Assembly (NCBI GenBank): GCA_030605125.1
Contig: JAUWBD010000001.1
Span: 62,001-126,000 of the forward strand
Source of the DNA: Verrucomicrobiota bacterium
GTDB taxonomy: Bacteria; Verrucomicrobiota; Verrucomicrobiia; Opitutales; Opitutaceae
Reading direction: 5' to 3'
Length of the DNA: 64,000 bases
Part shown: in pieces, positions 40,435-49,818 of the stretch
How positions within the stretch are numbered: position 1 is the first letter of the stretch
Layout of the letters: every line of letters starts with the position of its first letter
Translations under genes and position numbers: made by a program
Notes under the pieces: model-generated
The model's input: the letters and a program-made list of their open reading frames with translations, nothing else
Told to the model about the DNA's origin: nothing
Databases searched by the model: none

Positions 40435-41310
40435 TCACTCCGCGATCAAACGCATTTTCAGCAAGCGCGGGCCGGTCGCCCGTCCCGCGATCACCTCGCG
40501 CAGATTATCCAACAGCAGCCGGGCCAGCTCCGCCACGTTCACCTCCGCCCAATCGCACGGCACCGGCGAGACGTAGGGAGACTCGGCGTTGCGGTGCAGG
40601 ACCAGCCGTAGCTCCTCCGGCACGCGGACGCGCTTCTCCATGATCGCCGACAACACCCCGCGCGCCGCCCGGTCGGGGAACACGATCAACCCGTCCGGCC
40701 GGGGAGTCCGCTCCCACAGCGCGCACAACTGCGAATAGCCGTTTGGCTCCTGCGAAACGCGGGTCGCGAAAATCCACTCGTAGTTCACCTCCAGGCCCGT
40801 CTTGGCGCAGACGTTTTCGACATGCTCCAACATCGCCGCGTCCGCCATGTCGGAGGGGATCATCAGCCCCGCGCTCCTGCACCCGCGCGCGGCCAGCCGC
40901 TCCAGCGCCTCTCGGATCATCGCCCGATGATCCATGTCCACGAACCCGATCCCCTTGCCTTGGCAAAACACGGTCCACGACAAACCCGCCTCGCGCATCC
41001 ACGTCGTCATCGCCGGATAAACCATGAACCCGATCACGCCGTCCACCGGCCCTTCCCGGCGGATGCGCGCGACCTCCGGCGGCTCGATCACCGCCATCGA
41101 GGCCGGACGCGTCTCGATCAGCGGCACCATCTCGATCCCCTGCTCCTGCCCCTGCTTCATCAGCGACCAGAACAGGCTGAGATAAAACATCGACGAGTCA
41201 CGCTTCGGATCCGAGCCCACGTAAACGATCACCCGCCGCAAGCACCCGGGCTCCGACTCTGCCCCTGACGTCGAACGGGATGTATCGGGGGCGTTAGGCT
41301 TTTTTTCCAT
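40435..41310 (-). CDS. LacI-type periplasmic-binding-like effector domain protein without an HTH
   Basis: VIVYVGSDPKRDSSMFYLSLFWSLMKQGQEQGIEMVPL, DGVIGFMVYP, AARGCRSAGLMIPSD, DGLIVFPDRAARGVLSAIMEKRVRVPEELRLVLHRN; N-terminus only ~26 polar residues, no HTH. Confidence 0.65.
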   Translation of the reverse strand: MEKKPNAPDTSRSTSGAESEPGCLRRVIVYVGSDPKRDSSMFYLSLFWSLMKQGQEQGIEMVPLIETRPASMAVIEPPEVARIRREGPVDGVIGFMVYPAMTTWMREAGLSWTVFCQGKGIGFVDMDHRAMIREALERLAARGCRSAGLMIPSDMADAAMLEHVENVCAKTGLEVNYEWIFATRVSQEPNGYSQLCALWERTPRPDGLIVFPDRAARGVLSAIMEKRVRVPEELRLVLHRNAESPYVSPVPCDWAEVNVAELARLLLDNLREVIAGRATGPRLLKMRLIAE

Positions 41311-41347
41311 GCGCGCTTTGTAGAACCGCCCCCTCCGCCTCGCGACT

Positions 41348-41364
41348 CAATACAGTTAACATAC
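41348..41364 (-). promoter_or_regulatory. GTATG direct-repeat operator, site A
   Basis: Reverse strand GTATGTTAACTGTATTG in the divergent region between 41310 and 41424. Confidence 0.55.
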
Positions 41365-41423
41365 GCCTGCCTCCAAAGCGTATTCACCTTGCCCGGCCTT
41401 GACGCTTCATCGAGTCCAGACGC

Positions 41424-42569
41424 ATGGCCCGCATGCGGATGACCACCGACCTACCCCCGCTCCCGGAGGCGTTCCCGTCGTTTCGCGGCTTCGCGCCCGG
41501 AGAGAGCCGCCAGCAAACCATCACCCAGCTGATTCGCGAGTGCGCACGCTCCCTGCAACGTCGCGAGGCCCGCCCGTTCTACCCCATGCGTCAGATCGCC
41601 GCCTTCTTTGACGCCCCGCTGCGCACCGTCGCGATCAGCTACGAGACGCTCGACTCGGAAGGACTGCTCGCGCGCATCCGCGGCTCCAAGACCGTGCTAG
41701 CGGGAAAAAGGATCACCGCCCGCAAGCCGGTCAACGCGGTCGTTGGCCTGCCCATCTCCCTTCAGGCCATGATCGCCTCGCCCTTCGAGTGCCGTCTCCA
41801 GATGGAGCTGGAGGAGCGCCTGCGCGCCCGCGGCCACGTCGCCGACTCGATTTTCTTCCGTCCCAACGAGGACTACGAACCGGCCTTCGCCGAGCGCCTC
41901 GTGCGCCACGACCTCGACTTCGTCGTCTGGCACTCCCCCCACCCGCTCGCCGCCCACGTGTTGCTCTCCCTGCGCGAACGCGGCGTGCGCCTCGTCCTCC
42001 TCCAACCGGCCGAGTCCCCCCTGCGCGTCTCCGCCCGCTCCCACGTCCTCTCCTGGCAAAACGCCTACCGCGAGATGGCCGCCGCCTGGGCCGCCGACGG
42101 CGTGCGCCGCGCCGTCTTCGCCGAGCCCGAACACCTGCTCGCCCGCCGCGCGCTCCGCCAACTCGCCCCCCTGCTCGCCGAACACGCGATCAAGACCCAC
42201 ACCGTCGAGGCCGATCCCTCCGCGCTCTCTCCCCTCCTCACCCCCGCCTCCGGTCCGAAAGACGGAAAATCCGTCCTCGGCTTCATGGACTTCGCCTCCG
42301 CCGACGCGCTCTGCAACGGATACCCCGACTTCATCGACGAGATCTCCCGCCACGCGCGCGTCGCCTTCTGCCGCGGAGCCGTTCGCGTTCCCCGGCTCGT
42401 CACCCGCCGCACCCGCGTCGATGTCGTCGATCTCGACGCCGCCGCCCTCGCCGAGGGCGTGGTCGAGGACCTCCGCGACGAGCAAAACCAGCAAGAGGGC
42501 GTGCGCGCCACCTTTCACGCCGAGTTCCTGCCCCAGGTCGTGATGGGCGCCGGACCGAGCTTCCCCTGA
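41424..42569 (+). CDS. GntR-type HTH regulator with C-terminal PBP-like effector domain
   Basis: YPMRQIAAFFDAPLRTVAISYETLDSEGLLARIRGSKTVLAGK winged HTH; PBP-like C-term. Confidence 0.75.
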   Translation: MARMRMTTDLPPLPEAFPSFRGFAPGESRQQTITQLIRECARSLQRREARPFYPMRQIAAFFDAPLRTVAISYETLDSEGLLARIRGSKTVLAGKRITARKPVNAVVGLPISLQAMIASPFECRLQMELEERLRARGHVADSIFFRPNEDYEPAFAERLVRHDLDFVVWHSPHPLAAHVLLSLRERGVRLVLLQPAESPLRVSARSHVLSWQNAYREMAAAWAADGVRRAVFAEPEHLLARRALRQLAPLLAEHAIKTHTVEADPSALSPLLTPASGPKDGKSVLGFMDFASADALCNGYPDFIDEISRHARVAFCRGAVRVPRLVTRRTRVDVVDLDAAALAEGVVEDLRDEQNQQEGVRATFHAEFLPQVVMGAGPSFP

Positions 42570-42615
42570 CCCGCCCCGCCGAGCCGCCCGCGTCGCGGAG
42601 GCCTCGCCCGTGTAT

Positions 42616-42632
42616 TCATACTGTTCGCATAT
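42616..42632 (-). promoter_or_regulatory. GTATG direct-repeat operator, site C
   Basis: Reverse strand ATATGCGAACAGTATGA, 44 bp upstream of the GH130 ATG at 42676. Confidence 0.5.
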
Positions 42633-42675
42633 CGTCTCCGCGCGGAGCCGGGCACCGTCGTCGCTTCTTCCCGCC

Positions 42676-43728
42676 ATGAGCGACCTCGCCCTGCGTTTCC
42701 CCGCCAATCCCATCATCCGCCCCTCCGACGTGATCCCCAGTCGTCCCGACATGGAGGTCACCTGCGTGCTCAACCCCGGAGCCTTCCGGTTCCAGGGCCG
42801 CACCGGTCTTCTGCTTCGCATCGCCGAACGTCCCGTGCAGGAAGCCGGCTGGGTCTCCACCCCCGTCCTCAACCCCGCCCAGCCCGGCGGCATCGAAATC
42901 GTCCGCTATCGCGTCGCCGATTGCGACGACGCTTCCGACCCGCGCGTTTTCACCCACCGAGGCAAAGCCTACCTCACCACGCTCTCCCACCTCCGCCTCG
43001 CCTGGTCCGACGACGGCGTGCGCTTCTCCACCGACCCCGCGCCCTCCCTCATGGGCGAAGGACCGCTCGAATCCTTCGGCATCGAAGACTGCCGAGTCAC
43101 CCGGATCGGCGACACCTACCACCTCCACTTCACCGCCGTCTCCGACGCCGGCTTCGGCGTCGGCTACATCACGACGAGCGACTGGAAAACCTACCAACGC
43201 CACGGCGTCATTCTTCCGCCCCCTAACAAAGACTTCGCGCTCTTTCCCGAAAAAATCGACGGCTACTACTACGCCCTTCACCGCCCCACCCACGATTCTC
43301 TCGGCGGTCCTTATATCTGGATCTCGCGTTCGCCCGACCTGCTCCACTGGGGTGATCACCACTGCGTCGCCCGCCCTCGCCCCGGCGCCTGGGACTCCCA
43401 AAAAATCGGCGGCGGCGCCGAGCCCATCAAAACCGAAAAGGGCTGGCTCGAAATCTACCACGGCGTCGCCCGCGACTCCCAATACTGCCTCGGACTGCTG
43501 CTCTTCGACCTCCACGACCCGCGCAAGCTCCTCGCCCGCTCCGAGCTCCCGATCATGAAGCCCACCGCGCCCTACGAGCTCACCGGCTTTCTCGGCAACG
43601 TCGTCTTCACCAACGGCCACACCGTCCACGGCGACGAGATCACGCTCTACTACGGAGCCTCCGACGAGGTCGTATGCGGCGCCACCCTCTCCCTCAAGCA
43701 ACTCCTCTCCACCCTCGAAACTCCATAA
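42676..43728 (+). CDS. GH130-like beta-mannoside phosphorylase/glycosidase, paralog 1
   Basis: NPIIRPSDVIPS..CVLNPGAFRFQGRTGLLLRIAERP, GIEDCRVTRIGDTYHLHFTAVSDAG, KTEKGWLEIYHGV, LYYGASDEVVCGA. Confidence 0.88.
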   Translation: MSDLALRFPANPIIRPSDVIPSRPDMEVTCVLNPGAFRFQGRTGLLLRIAERPVQEAGWVSTPVLNPAQPGGIEIVRYRVADCDDASDPRVFTHRGKAYLTTLSHLRLAWSDDGVRFSTDPAPSLMGEGPLESFGIEDCRVTRIGDTYHLHFTAVSDAGFGVGYITTSDWKTYQRHGVILPPPNKDFALFPEKIDGYYYALHRPTHDSLGGPYIWISRSPDLLHWGDHHCVARPRPGAWDSQKIGGGAEPIKTEKGWLEIYHGVARDSQYCLGLLLFDLHDPRKLLARSELPIMKPTAPYELTGFLGNVVFTNGHTVHGDEITLYYGASDEVVCGATLSLKQLLSTLETP

Positions 43729-43739
43729 ACACGTCAAAC

Positions 43740-43773
43740 TCGATAAATAACTTTTCGCATAAATCGGACAACC
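43740..43773 (+). promoter_or_regulatory. AraC-type candidate operator, site S2
   Basis: TCGATAAATAACTTTTCGCATAAATCGGACAACC, 53 bp upstream of ATG 43826. Confidence 0.5.
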
Positions 43774-43825
43774 GATCCCCGTCGCTCGGCACCCTGGATC
43801 GAACGCATGCTGACCGCCACTCGTC

Positions 43826-45199
43826 ATGCCCACCGTCACCCTCTCCGTCCACGAATCCGATCCGGTTGATGTCATCGTCGTCGGCGGCGGCCCCACCGGT
43901 TGCACCGCCGCCGCGGCCGCCGCGCGCGAAGGCGCCCGCGTGCTCCTCGTCGAGTCCACCGCCATGCTCGGCGGCAGCGGCACCGGCGCGCTCGTGCCGG
44001 CCTGGTGCCCCTTCACCGACAAAAAACAAGTCATCTACCGCGGCCTCGCCGAGCGCATCCTGCGCACCTGCAAGGAGCGCCAACCGCTCGTCCCCGCCAA
44101 CCAGTTCGACTGGGTGCCGATCGACCCCGAACTGCTCAAGCGCGTCTATGACGACCTCGTCGCCGAGTTCGGCGTCACCGTGCTCTTCCAGACCACGCTC
44201 GCCGCCGTCGAGAAAAAGCGCGACTCCGTCTCTTCGATCATCGTCGCCAACAAACGCGGGCTCACCCGCCTGCGCGCGCGCGTCTTCATCGACTGCACCG
44301 GCGACGCCGATCTCTGCGCCTGGGCCGGCGCCGAGTTCCAGAAAGGCGACGCCCACGGCGACCTCATGCCCGCCACCCACTGCTTCATCCTCAGCAACGT
44401 GGACACCGAGGCCTTCAAGACCGATTGCGACAACGGCCGCCGCCTCATGGGCAACCACCCCAAGACGCGCTTCTACGAGATCATCGAGAGCGGCCGCTTC
44501 CCCCTGATCCGCGACGCCCACGCCTGCGCCAACCTCATCGGCCCCGGCACCGTCGGCTTCAACGCCGGCCACATCTGGCAGGTGGACAACACCGACCCCG
44601 ATTCCGTCTCCCGCGCCCTCGCCCAGGGCCGGCAAATCGCCGCCCAGTTTCGCGACGCCTTCGCCGAGTATTACCCCGCCGCCTTCGCCAACGCCTTCCT
44701 TGTCACCACCGGCAGCGTGCTCGGCGTGCGCGAGACCCGCCGCATCACCGGCGACTACGTCCTCACGCTCGACGACTACATCGACCGTCGCTCCTTCCCC
44801 GACGAGATCTGCCGCAACGCCTACTTCATCGACATCCACCACTCGCTCAAGGAGGCCGGCGAACACACGAAGAAGCGCGCCGACGGCCTCTCCATGCCGT
44901 CGCTCCATTACCAGCCCGGCGAATCCCACGGCATCCCCTACCGCTGCCTCACGCCGCGCGGCCTGCGCAACGTCCTCGTCGCCGGTCGCTCCATCTCCTG
45001 CGACCGCCCCGTGCAGGGCAGCGTGCGCGTGATGCCCGTCTGCCTCGCGATGGGCGACGCCGCCGGCCTCGCCGCCGCGCTCGCCGACGACTCCGCCGAC
45101 GCCGACGTGCACGCCGTGGACGTCGCCCGCCTCCGCGCCCGCCTCGTCGAGGAAGGCGCTTGGCTTCCCGAGCCCGCTCGGGTCGCGGCGACCGCCTGA
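43826..45199 (+). CDS. FAD-dependent oxidoreductase (PF12831-type)
   Basis: PVDVIVVGGGPTGCTAAAAAAREGARVLLVES; RVFIDCTGDADLCAWAGAEF; NVLVAGRSISCDRPVQGSVRVMPVCLAMGDAAGLAAALA. Confidence 0.9.
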   Translation: MPTVTLSVHESDPVDVIVVGGGPTGCTAAAAAAREGARVLLVESTAMLGGSGTGALVPAWCPFTDKKQVIYRGLAERILRTCKERQPLVPANQFDWVPIDPELLKRVYDDLVAEFGVTVLFQTTLAAVEKKRDSVSSIIVANKRGLTRLRARVFIDCTGDADLCAWAGAEFQKGDAHGDLMPATHCFILSNVDTEAFKTDCDNGRRLMGNHPKTRFYEIIESGRFPLIRDAHACANLIGPGTVGFNAGHIWQVDNTDPDSVSRALAQGRQIAAQFRDAFAEYYPAAFANAFLVTTGSVLGVRETRRITGDYVLTLDDYIDRRSFPDEICRNAYFIDIHHSLKEAGEHTKKRADGLSMPSLHYQPGESHGIPYRCLTPRGLRNVLVAGRSISCDRPVQGSVRVMPVCLAMGDAAGLAAALADDSADADVHAVDVARLRARLVEEGAWLPEPARVAATA

Positions 45200-45210
45200 T
45201 CCCTATCCGT

Positions 45211-45236
45211 GTAGGGGCGTCGCTTGCGACCCCGCC
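45211..45236. repeat. REP-like hairpin 1
   Basis: GTAGGGGCGTCGCTTGCGACCCCGCC; GTCGC-TT-GCGAC core with flanking GGGG/CCCC. Confidence 0.5.
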
Positions 45237-45314
45237 GAATACGGGCGGCCACCGCTCCCCGTAAGGTATTCGTTCGCTTTCACCCTGCGCCACTCAACCG
45301 CGCACCCCCGCTCC

Positions 45315-48300
45315 ATGCCCCCCCGCCCCCTACCCATTGCCCTGGCCGCCGCCTTGCTCACCTCCGCCGCGCTCACCGCCGCGGAGCCCGCCATCCCGAT
45401 CACCTTCGAGCTGAAGGAACCGGGCCACGTCACCCTCGTCATCGAGGGCGCCGACGGAAAACGTGTCCGCAACCTCGTCAGCGAAACGCCCTTCCCCGCC
45501 GGCAGGCACACCGTCGCCTGGGACGGACTCGACGACCTCGGGCGCGACCCCCAAGCCGCCAAACACTCCATTTTCCACATCCCCGGCAAGATGGTTTCTC
45601 CCGGCGACTACACCGTGCGCGGCCTCGCCCACCCGGGCATCGACATCGTGTATCAGCTCACTCCCTACACGGAGGGCCGCCCGCCGTGGAACAACGGCGA
45701 TCCCGCCTCCCAGTGGCTCACCAACCACAGCGCCCCCAGCGGCGTGGCGTTCGTTCCCGCCGGAGGGGCGCCGACGCGTGAAGGCAAACCATCGTCCGCC
45801 GGCCCGCAGGTGCTCATCGCCAGCCGCGTCGCCGAGGGCGGCAGCGGCCTCGCCTGGCTCGACATGGACGGGCGCAAGGTCTGGGGCCAGCACTGGCTCG
45901 GCGGCGTCTGGACCGCCGCCTCGCACCTCTCCGTCGATCACGGCTCCCGCACCGTCGAGGGCGTTTACGCCTATGCCGCCGCCTCGTGGCCGGGCGACAA
46001 ATACAACAACTACCGCTCCGAACTTCGTCTCCACAAACTCATGGCCGCCGGCCACGGCGTGAAGGCCCCCAGGGACAAACGCTTCGGCACCGGCGAAGAC
46101 CGCCCGGTCCTCGAACCCACCTACTCCATCCCCCTTTCGCAACCGCTCCCCGACGACTTCGCCAAGCGCCCCGAGCGCGAGCAAAGGAGCCTCGTCCGCT
46201 CCCGCTCCGCCGACCTCACCGGGCTCGCGGTTCACAACGGCATCGTCTGGGCCGCCTTCGCCGACCGCGATTTCGCCGTCGTCATCGACGCCCACGCCGG
46301 CAAGGAGCTCGGCACCGTCTCCATCCCCGCCGTGCGCGGCCTCGCCTTCGACCGCGCGGGCAATCTCCACGCCCTCTCCCAAGGCCGCCTGCTCCGCTTC
46401 GCCATCGACTTCGCCACGCCCGCCAACCTCCCCGCGCCCGTCGTCCTCGTCTCCAACCTGGAGGACCCCCAGTCCGTCACGATCGACGACAATGGCGTGC
46501 TCTACGTCAGCGACTGGGGCGACAGCCACCAAGTCAAACGCTTCACCGCCGACGGCCGCCCGCTCGCGCCGATCGGCGAACCAGGCGCGCCCGCCATCGG
46601 TCCCTACAACCCGCGCAAGCTCAGCAAACCCGCCGGCATGGCCGTGGACGACCGCGGTCGCCTCTGGGTTGCCGAAAACACCCACACGCCCAAGCGCGTC
46701 AGCCTGTGGAACACCGGGGACGCCTCCCTCATCGACGCCTTCTACGGCCCCATGCGCTACGGCGGCTCGGGCGCCGTCGATCCCAAGGACCCGACCCGCT
46801 TCTTCTACGACGACGACCACGGCGGGGGCATCGAGTTCAAGCTCGACTACGCCATCGGCCGCTCGACGCCCGTATCCATTTACTACCTACCCGACCACGA
46901 CCAGACCGGCATCACCGGTCGCTACGTCGGTGGCGCGCCCAGCTATCCCCTCCATAACGGCGTCCGCACCTACCTGACCAACGCCTACAGCCTCCACACC
47001 ACCGGCCGCCGCAGCGCCACGCTCTGGCGGCGCGACGACGACGGCGTCGCCCGCATCGTCGCCGCCGCCGGCTCCACGCTCGACTCGAACGGCGCGCTCC
47101 TGCCCGTCTTCGCCCGCGACGACATCCGCGCCAAGATGCCCCCCGGCCACGACCCCGCCTCGCCCAAGGCGTTCTTCTTCGTTTGGTCCGACCTCGACGG
47201 CGACCAACTCGTCTCGCCCGACGAGATCCAGATCGCCGACGCCGGCGACTTTTCCGGGAACAAGACACCGCGCCCCAACATCATCGGCGTGGCCATCGAC
47301 GACGCCCTCGTCTGGACCGTGGCCAACCTCGGCGGCGCCCTCGTGCAACTCCGCCCCGTGTCCGTCAACGCCGCCGGCGCTCCGGTTTACGATCTCGCCA
47401 AGACCGACGTCCTCTCCCGCGCCGTGCAAGCGCCCGCCAGCAGCGGCCACGCCCAGGCGCTCTCCGCCCGCGATGGCTGGACGATCACGACCACTCCGCT
47501 CGCCCCGCACCCGCGCGAGGCTGTCGGCGCCGCGCGCAACGGCGAAGCCATCTGGTCCTACCCCAGCCTCTGGCCCGGTCTCCACGCCTCGCACATCGCC
47601 CCCATGCCGGAAAATTCCGGCCAGTTGGTCGGCACCACCCGCGTCATCGGCAACGTCATCGACGCCCCGCCCGGCTCCGACGCCGGCCAGCTCTTCGCCA
47701 TCAATTCCAACAAAGGCGTGATCTACGTCTTCACCGTGGACGGTCTCTTCGTCACCCGTCTCTTCCAAGATTGCCGCACCACCTCCTGGCGAGCCCCCGA
47801 AGCCATCCGCGGCATGTCCGTCGCCCACCTCTCGCTCCAAGAGGAATGCTTCGGCCCGATGTGGACCCGCGCCTACGACGGCCGTGTGTTCCTCCAGGGC
47901 GGCTTCCCCGGCAACATCATGACCGTCGAGCACCTCGACAAAGTCCGCCGTCTCCCCGACAAGCGCATCACCGTCACTCGCGAGCAACTCGCCGCCGCGC
48001 AGGCCGAAAACCTTCGCGCCGAGGCCGAACGTCAAGCCGCCCGTGAAATCAAACCGCTCGCCATTCCCGCCTCTTCGCCCGCCCCCGTCGTGGACGGCAG
48101 ACTCGACGACTGGGCCGGCGCGCAATGGCTCCCCATCGACAAACGCACCGCCAAGGTCGGCAACTGGGGCAAACGTCCCGTCGAGTCCGCCGCCTCCGCG
48201 CGCATCTCCGGCGACCGCCTCTACCTCGCCTGGAGAACCTACGATCCCGAGCTCCTGCGCAGCAGCGGCGAATCGATGAACAACCTCTTCAAGACCGGCG

Positions 48301-48797
48301 GCGCCCTCGATCTCATGATAGGCGCCGACGCCTCCGCCGACCCCGCGCGCCGCGCCGCCGTCGCCGGCGACCGCCGCCTCCTGGTCACCCAGGTCAAAGG
48401 CAAGACCGTCGCCGTTCTTTACTCCCCCGTATCGCCCGGCGCCACGACTGAGCCGGTCGTCTTCGGCTCGCCGCTGCGCACCCTGCGCTTCGACCGCGTC
48501 GATGTCGTCAGCGACAAAGTCGCGCTCGCCTACGAGATCAAACCCGACCTCGAAAAAGACAAAAACGGCTCGATCAAAGCCGCGACCTTCGAGGTCTCCG
48601 TTCCGCTCTCGGTCCTCGGCTTCGTCCCGAAGCCGGGTTCGTCCCACCGTTTCGACATCGGACTCCTCCGCGGCGACGGCGCGCAGACGCTCCAGCGCGT
48701 TTACTGGAGCAACAAAGCCTCCGGCCTCGTGAGCGACATCCCCAGCGAAGCCGAGCTCATCCCCGCCCTTTGGGGCACGCTCCAGATTATCGATTAA
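45315..48797 (+). CDS. Large secreted FlgD-like/beta-propeller protein with C-terminal CBM9-like domain
   Basis: Signal peptide; ITFELKEPGHVTLVIEGADGKRVRNLVSETPFPAGRHTVAWDGLDDLG; LYVSDWGDSHQVKRFTADGRPLAPIG; PAPVVDGRLDDWAGAQWLPID (CBM9-like). Confidence 0.78.
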   Translation: MPPRPLPIALAAALLTSAALTAAEPAIPITFELKEPGHVTLVIEGADGKRVRNLVSETPFPAGRHTVAWDGLDDLGRDPQAAKHSIFHIPGKMVSPGDYTVRGLAHPGIDIVYQLTPYTEGRPPWNNGDPASQWLTNHSAPSGVAFVPAGGAPTREGKPSSAGPQVLIASRVAEGGSGLAWLDMDGRKVWGQHWLGGVWTAASHLSVDHGSRTVEGVYAYAAASWPGDKYNNYRSELRLHKLMAAGHGVKAPRDKRFGTGEDRPVLEPTYSIPLSQPLPDDFAKRPEREQRSLVRSRSADLTGLAVHNGIVWAAFADRDFAVVIDAHAGKELGTVSIPAVRGLAFDRAGNLHALSQGRLLRFAIDFATPANLPAPVVLVSNLEDPQSVTIDDNGVLYVSDWGDSHQVKRFTADGRPLAPIGEPGAPAIGPYNPRKLSKPAGMAVDDRGRLWVAENTHTPKRVSLWNTGDASLIDAFYGPMRYGGSGAVDPKDPTRFFYDDDHGGGIEFKLDYAIGRSTPVSIYYLPDHDQTGITGRYVGGAPSYPLHNGVRTYLTNAYSLHTTGRRSATLWRRDDDGVARIVAAAGSTLDSNGALLPVFARDDIRAKMPPGHDPASPKAFFFVWSDLDGDQLVSPDEIQIADAGDFSGNKTPRPNIIGVAIDDALVWTVANLGGALVQLRPVSVNAAGAPVYDLAKTDVLSRAVQAPASSGHAQALSARDGWTITTTPLAPHPREAVGAARNGEAIWSYPSLWPGLHASHIAPMPENSGQLVGTTRVIGNVIDAPPGSDAGQLFAINSNKGVIYVFTVDGLFVTRLFQDCRTTSWRAPEAIRGMSVAHLSLQEECFGPMWTRAYDGRVFLQGGFPGNIMTVEHLDKVRRLPDKRITVTREQLAAAQAENLRAEAERQAAREIKPLAIPASSPAPVVDGRLDDWAGAQWLPIDKRTAKVGNWGKRPVESAASARISGDRLYLAWRTYDPELLRSSGESMNNLFKTGGALDLMIGADASADPARRAAVAGDRRLLVTQVKGKTVAVLYSPVSPGATTEPVVFGSPLRTLRFDRVDVVSDKVALAYEIKPDLEKDKNGSIKAATFEVSVPLSVLGFVPKPGSSHRFDIGLLRGDGAQTLQRVYWSNKASGLVSDIPSEAELIPALWGTLQIID

Positions 48798-48812
48798 TAT
48801 CCCTCTGGTTTT

Positions 48813-48838
48813 ATCTGCGCCCATCTGCGAAATCTGCG
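48813..48838. repeat. Intergenic periodic element, ATCTGCG phrase family
   Basis: ATCTGCGcccATCTGCGaaATCTGCG; three exact ATCTGCG units at 10- and 9-bp spacing. Confidence 0.75.
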
Positions 48839-48858
48839 GTCCAAATTCGTCCCTCTCC

Positions 48859-49818
48859 ATGATCCGCGTCGGACTCCACGGGCTCAACGGCCACCAAATT
48901 CACCCGGCACTCGTCGCCCACCCGAACGCCAAGCTCGTCGCCATCGCCGATATCTCACGCGAAAAGCTCGCGCCGTCTCAGGCCGCCGACGTCTCACTCC
49001 GCGTCCACGCGAGCTTCGACGCGCTCATAGCCGATCCCGATATCGATTTCATCTCGCTCTGCTCCCCTCGCCGCGCCGATCAGGCCGCCCTCGCCATCCG
49101 CGCCCTGCGCGCCGGCAAGCACGTGCTCGCCGAAAAACCCTGCGCGCTCACCGAGGCCGACCTCGACGCCATCATCGCCGCCGCCCGCGAGACCGGCCGT
49201 GTTTTCCACGAGATGGCCGGCACCGGCTTCAGCCAGCCCTACTTCGCCCTGCGCGAAGTCGTTCGCTCCGGCGTGCTCGGTGAAATCGTGCAAGTGATCT
49301 CCGAGAAGTCCTACCCCTACGCCGACTGGCGTCCACAAGACGAAGCGCTCGACGGCGGCCTCATCCTCCAAAACGCCGTCCACGCCCTGCGTTTCGTCGA
49401 ACACGTCGCCGGCACGCAAATCGCGTCCGTGCTCGCCGCCGAAACCACGCTTGGCAACCCCGTCGCCGGCGGCGGGCTCCGCATGGCATCGGCCCTCCTC
49501 CTCACGCTGCGCAACGGCGGACTCGCCTCGATCACCGCCAACTACCTCAACCAATCCGGCACCGGCGTGTGGGGCAACGAGTCGCTGAAAATCCTCGGCT
49601 CCCGCGGCTTCGTCGAATCCGCCGCCGGCGGCAAACACACCCGCCTCGTCGTCGGCGACCGCGACTTTGGTCCGCTCGACACGTCCTCACCCGGTATCAA
49701 TTGGTTGGATACAATCTTTTCCGATATCGAAGGCCGCGGGAAACTCCCGCTCACGCTCGAAGAGGAACTCTCCCCCACCCGCTGGGCCCTGCGCGCCAAG
49801 GCGGGCCTCGCTCGCTGA
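48859..49818 (+). CDS. Gfo/Idh/MocA-family oxidoreductase
   Basis: RVGLHGLNGHQIHPALVAHPNAKLVAIADISREK; FISLCSPRRADQAALAIRALRAGKHVLAEKPCALTEADLDAIIAAA. Confidence 0.9.
   Translation: MIRVGLHGLNGHQIHPALVAHPNAKLVAIADISREKLAPSQAADVSLRVHASFDALIADPDIDFISLCSPRRADQAALAIRALRAGKHVLAEKPCALTEADLDAIIAAARETGRVFHEMAGTGFSQPYFALREVVRSGVLGEIVQVISEKSYPYADWRPQDEALDGGLILQNAVHALRFVEHVAGTQIASVLAAETTLGNPVAGGGLRMASALLLTLRNGGLASITANYLNQSGTGVWGNESLKILGSRGFVESAAGGKHTRLVVGDRDFGPLDTSSPGINWLDTIFSDIEGRGKLPLTLEEELSPTRWALRAKAGLAR

Noticed and set aside
46887-48887. 666-aa minus-strand ORF containing GPQISQMGADKTRG
   Set aside because: That peptide is the translation of the intergenic ATCTGCG element; the rest is antisense to the propeller gene.
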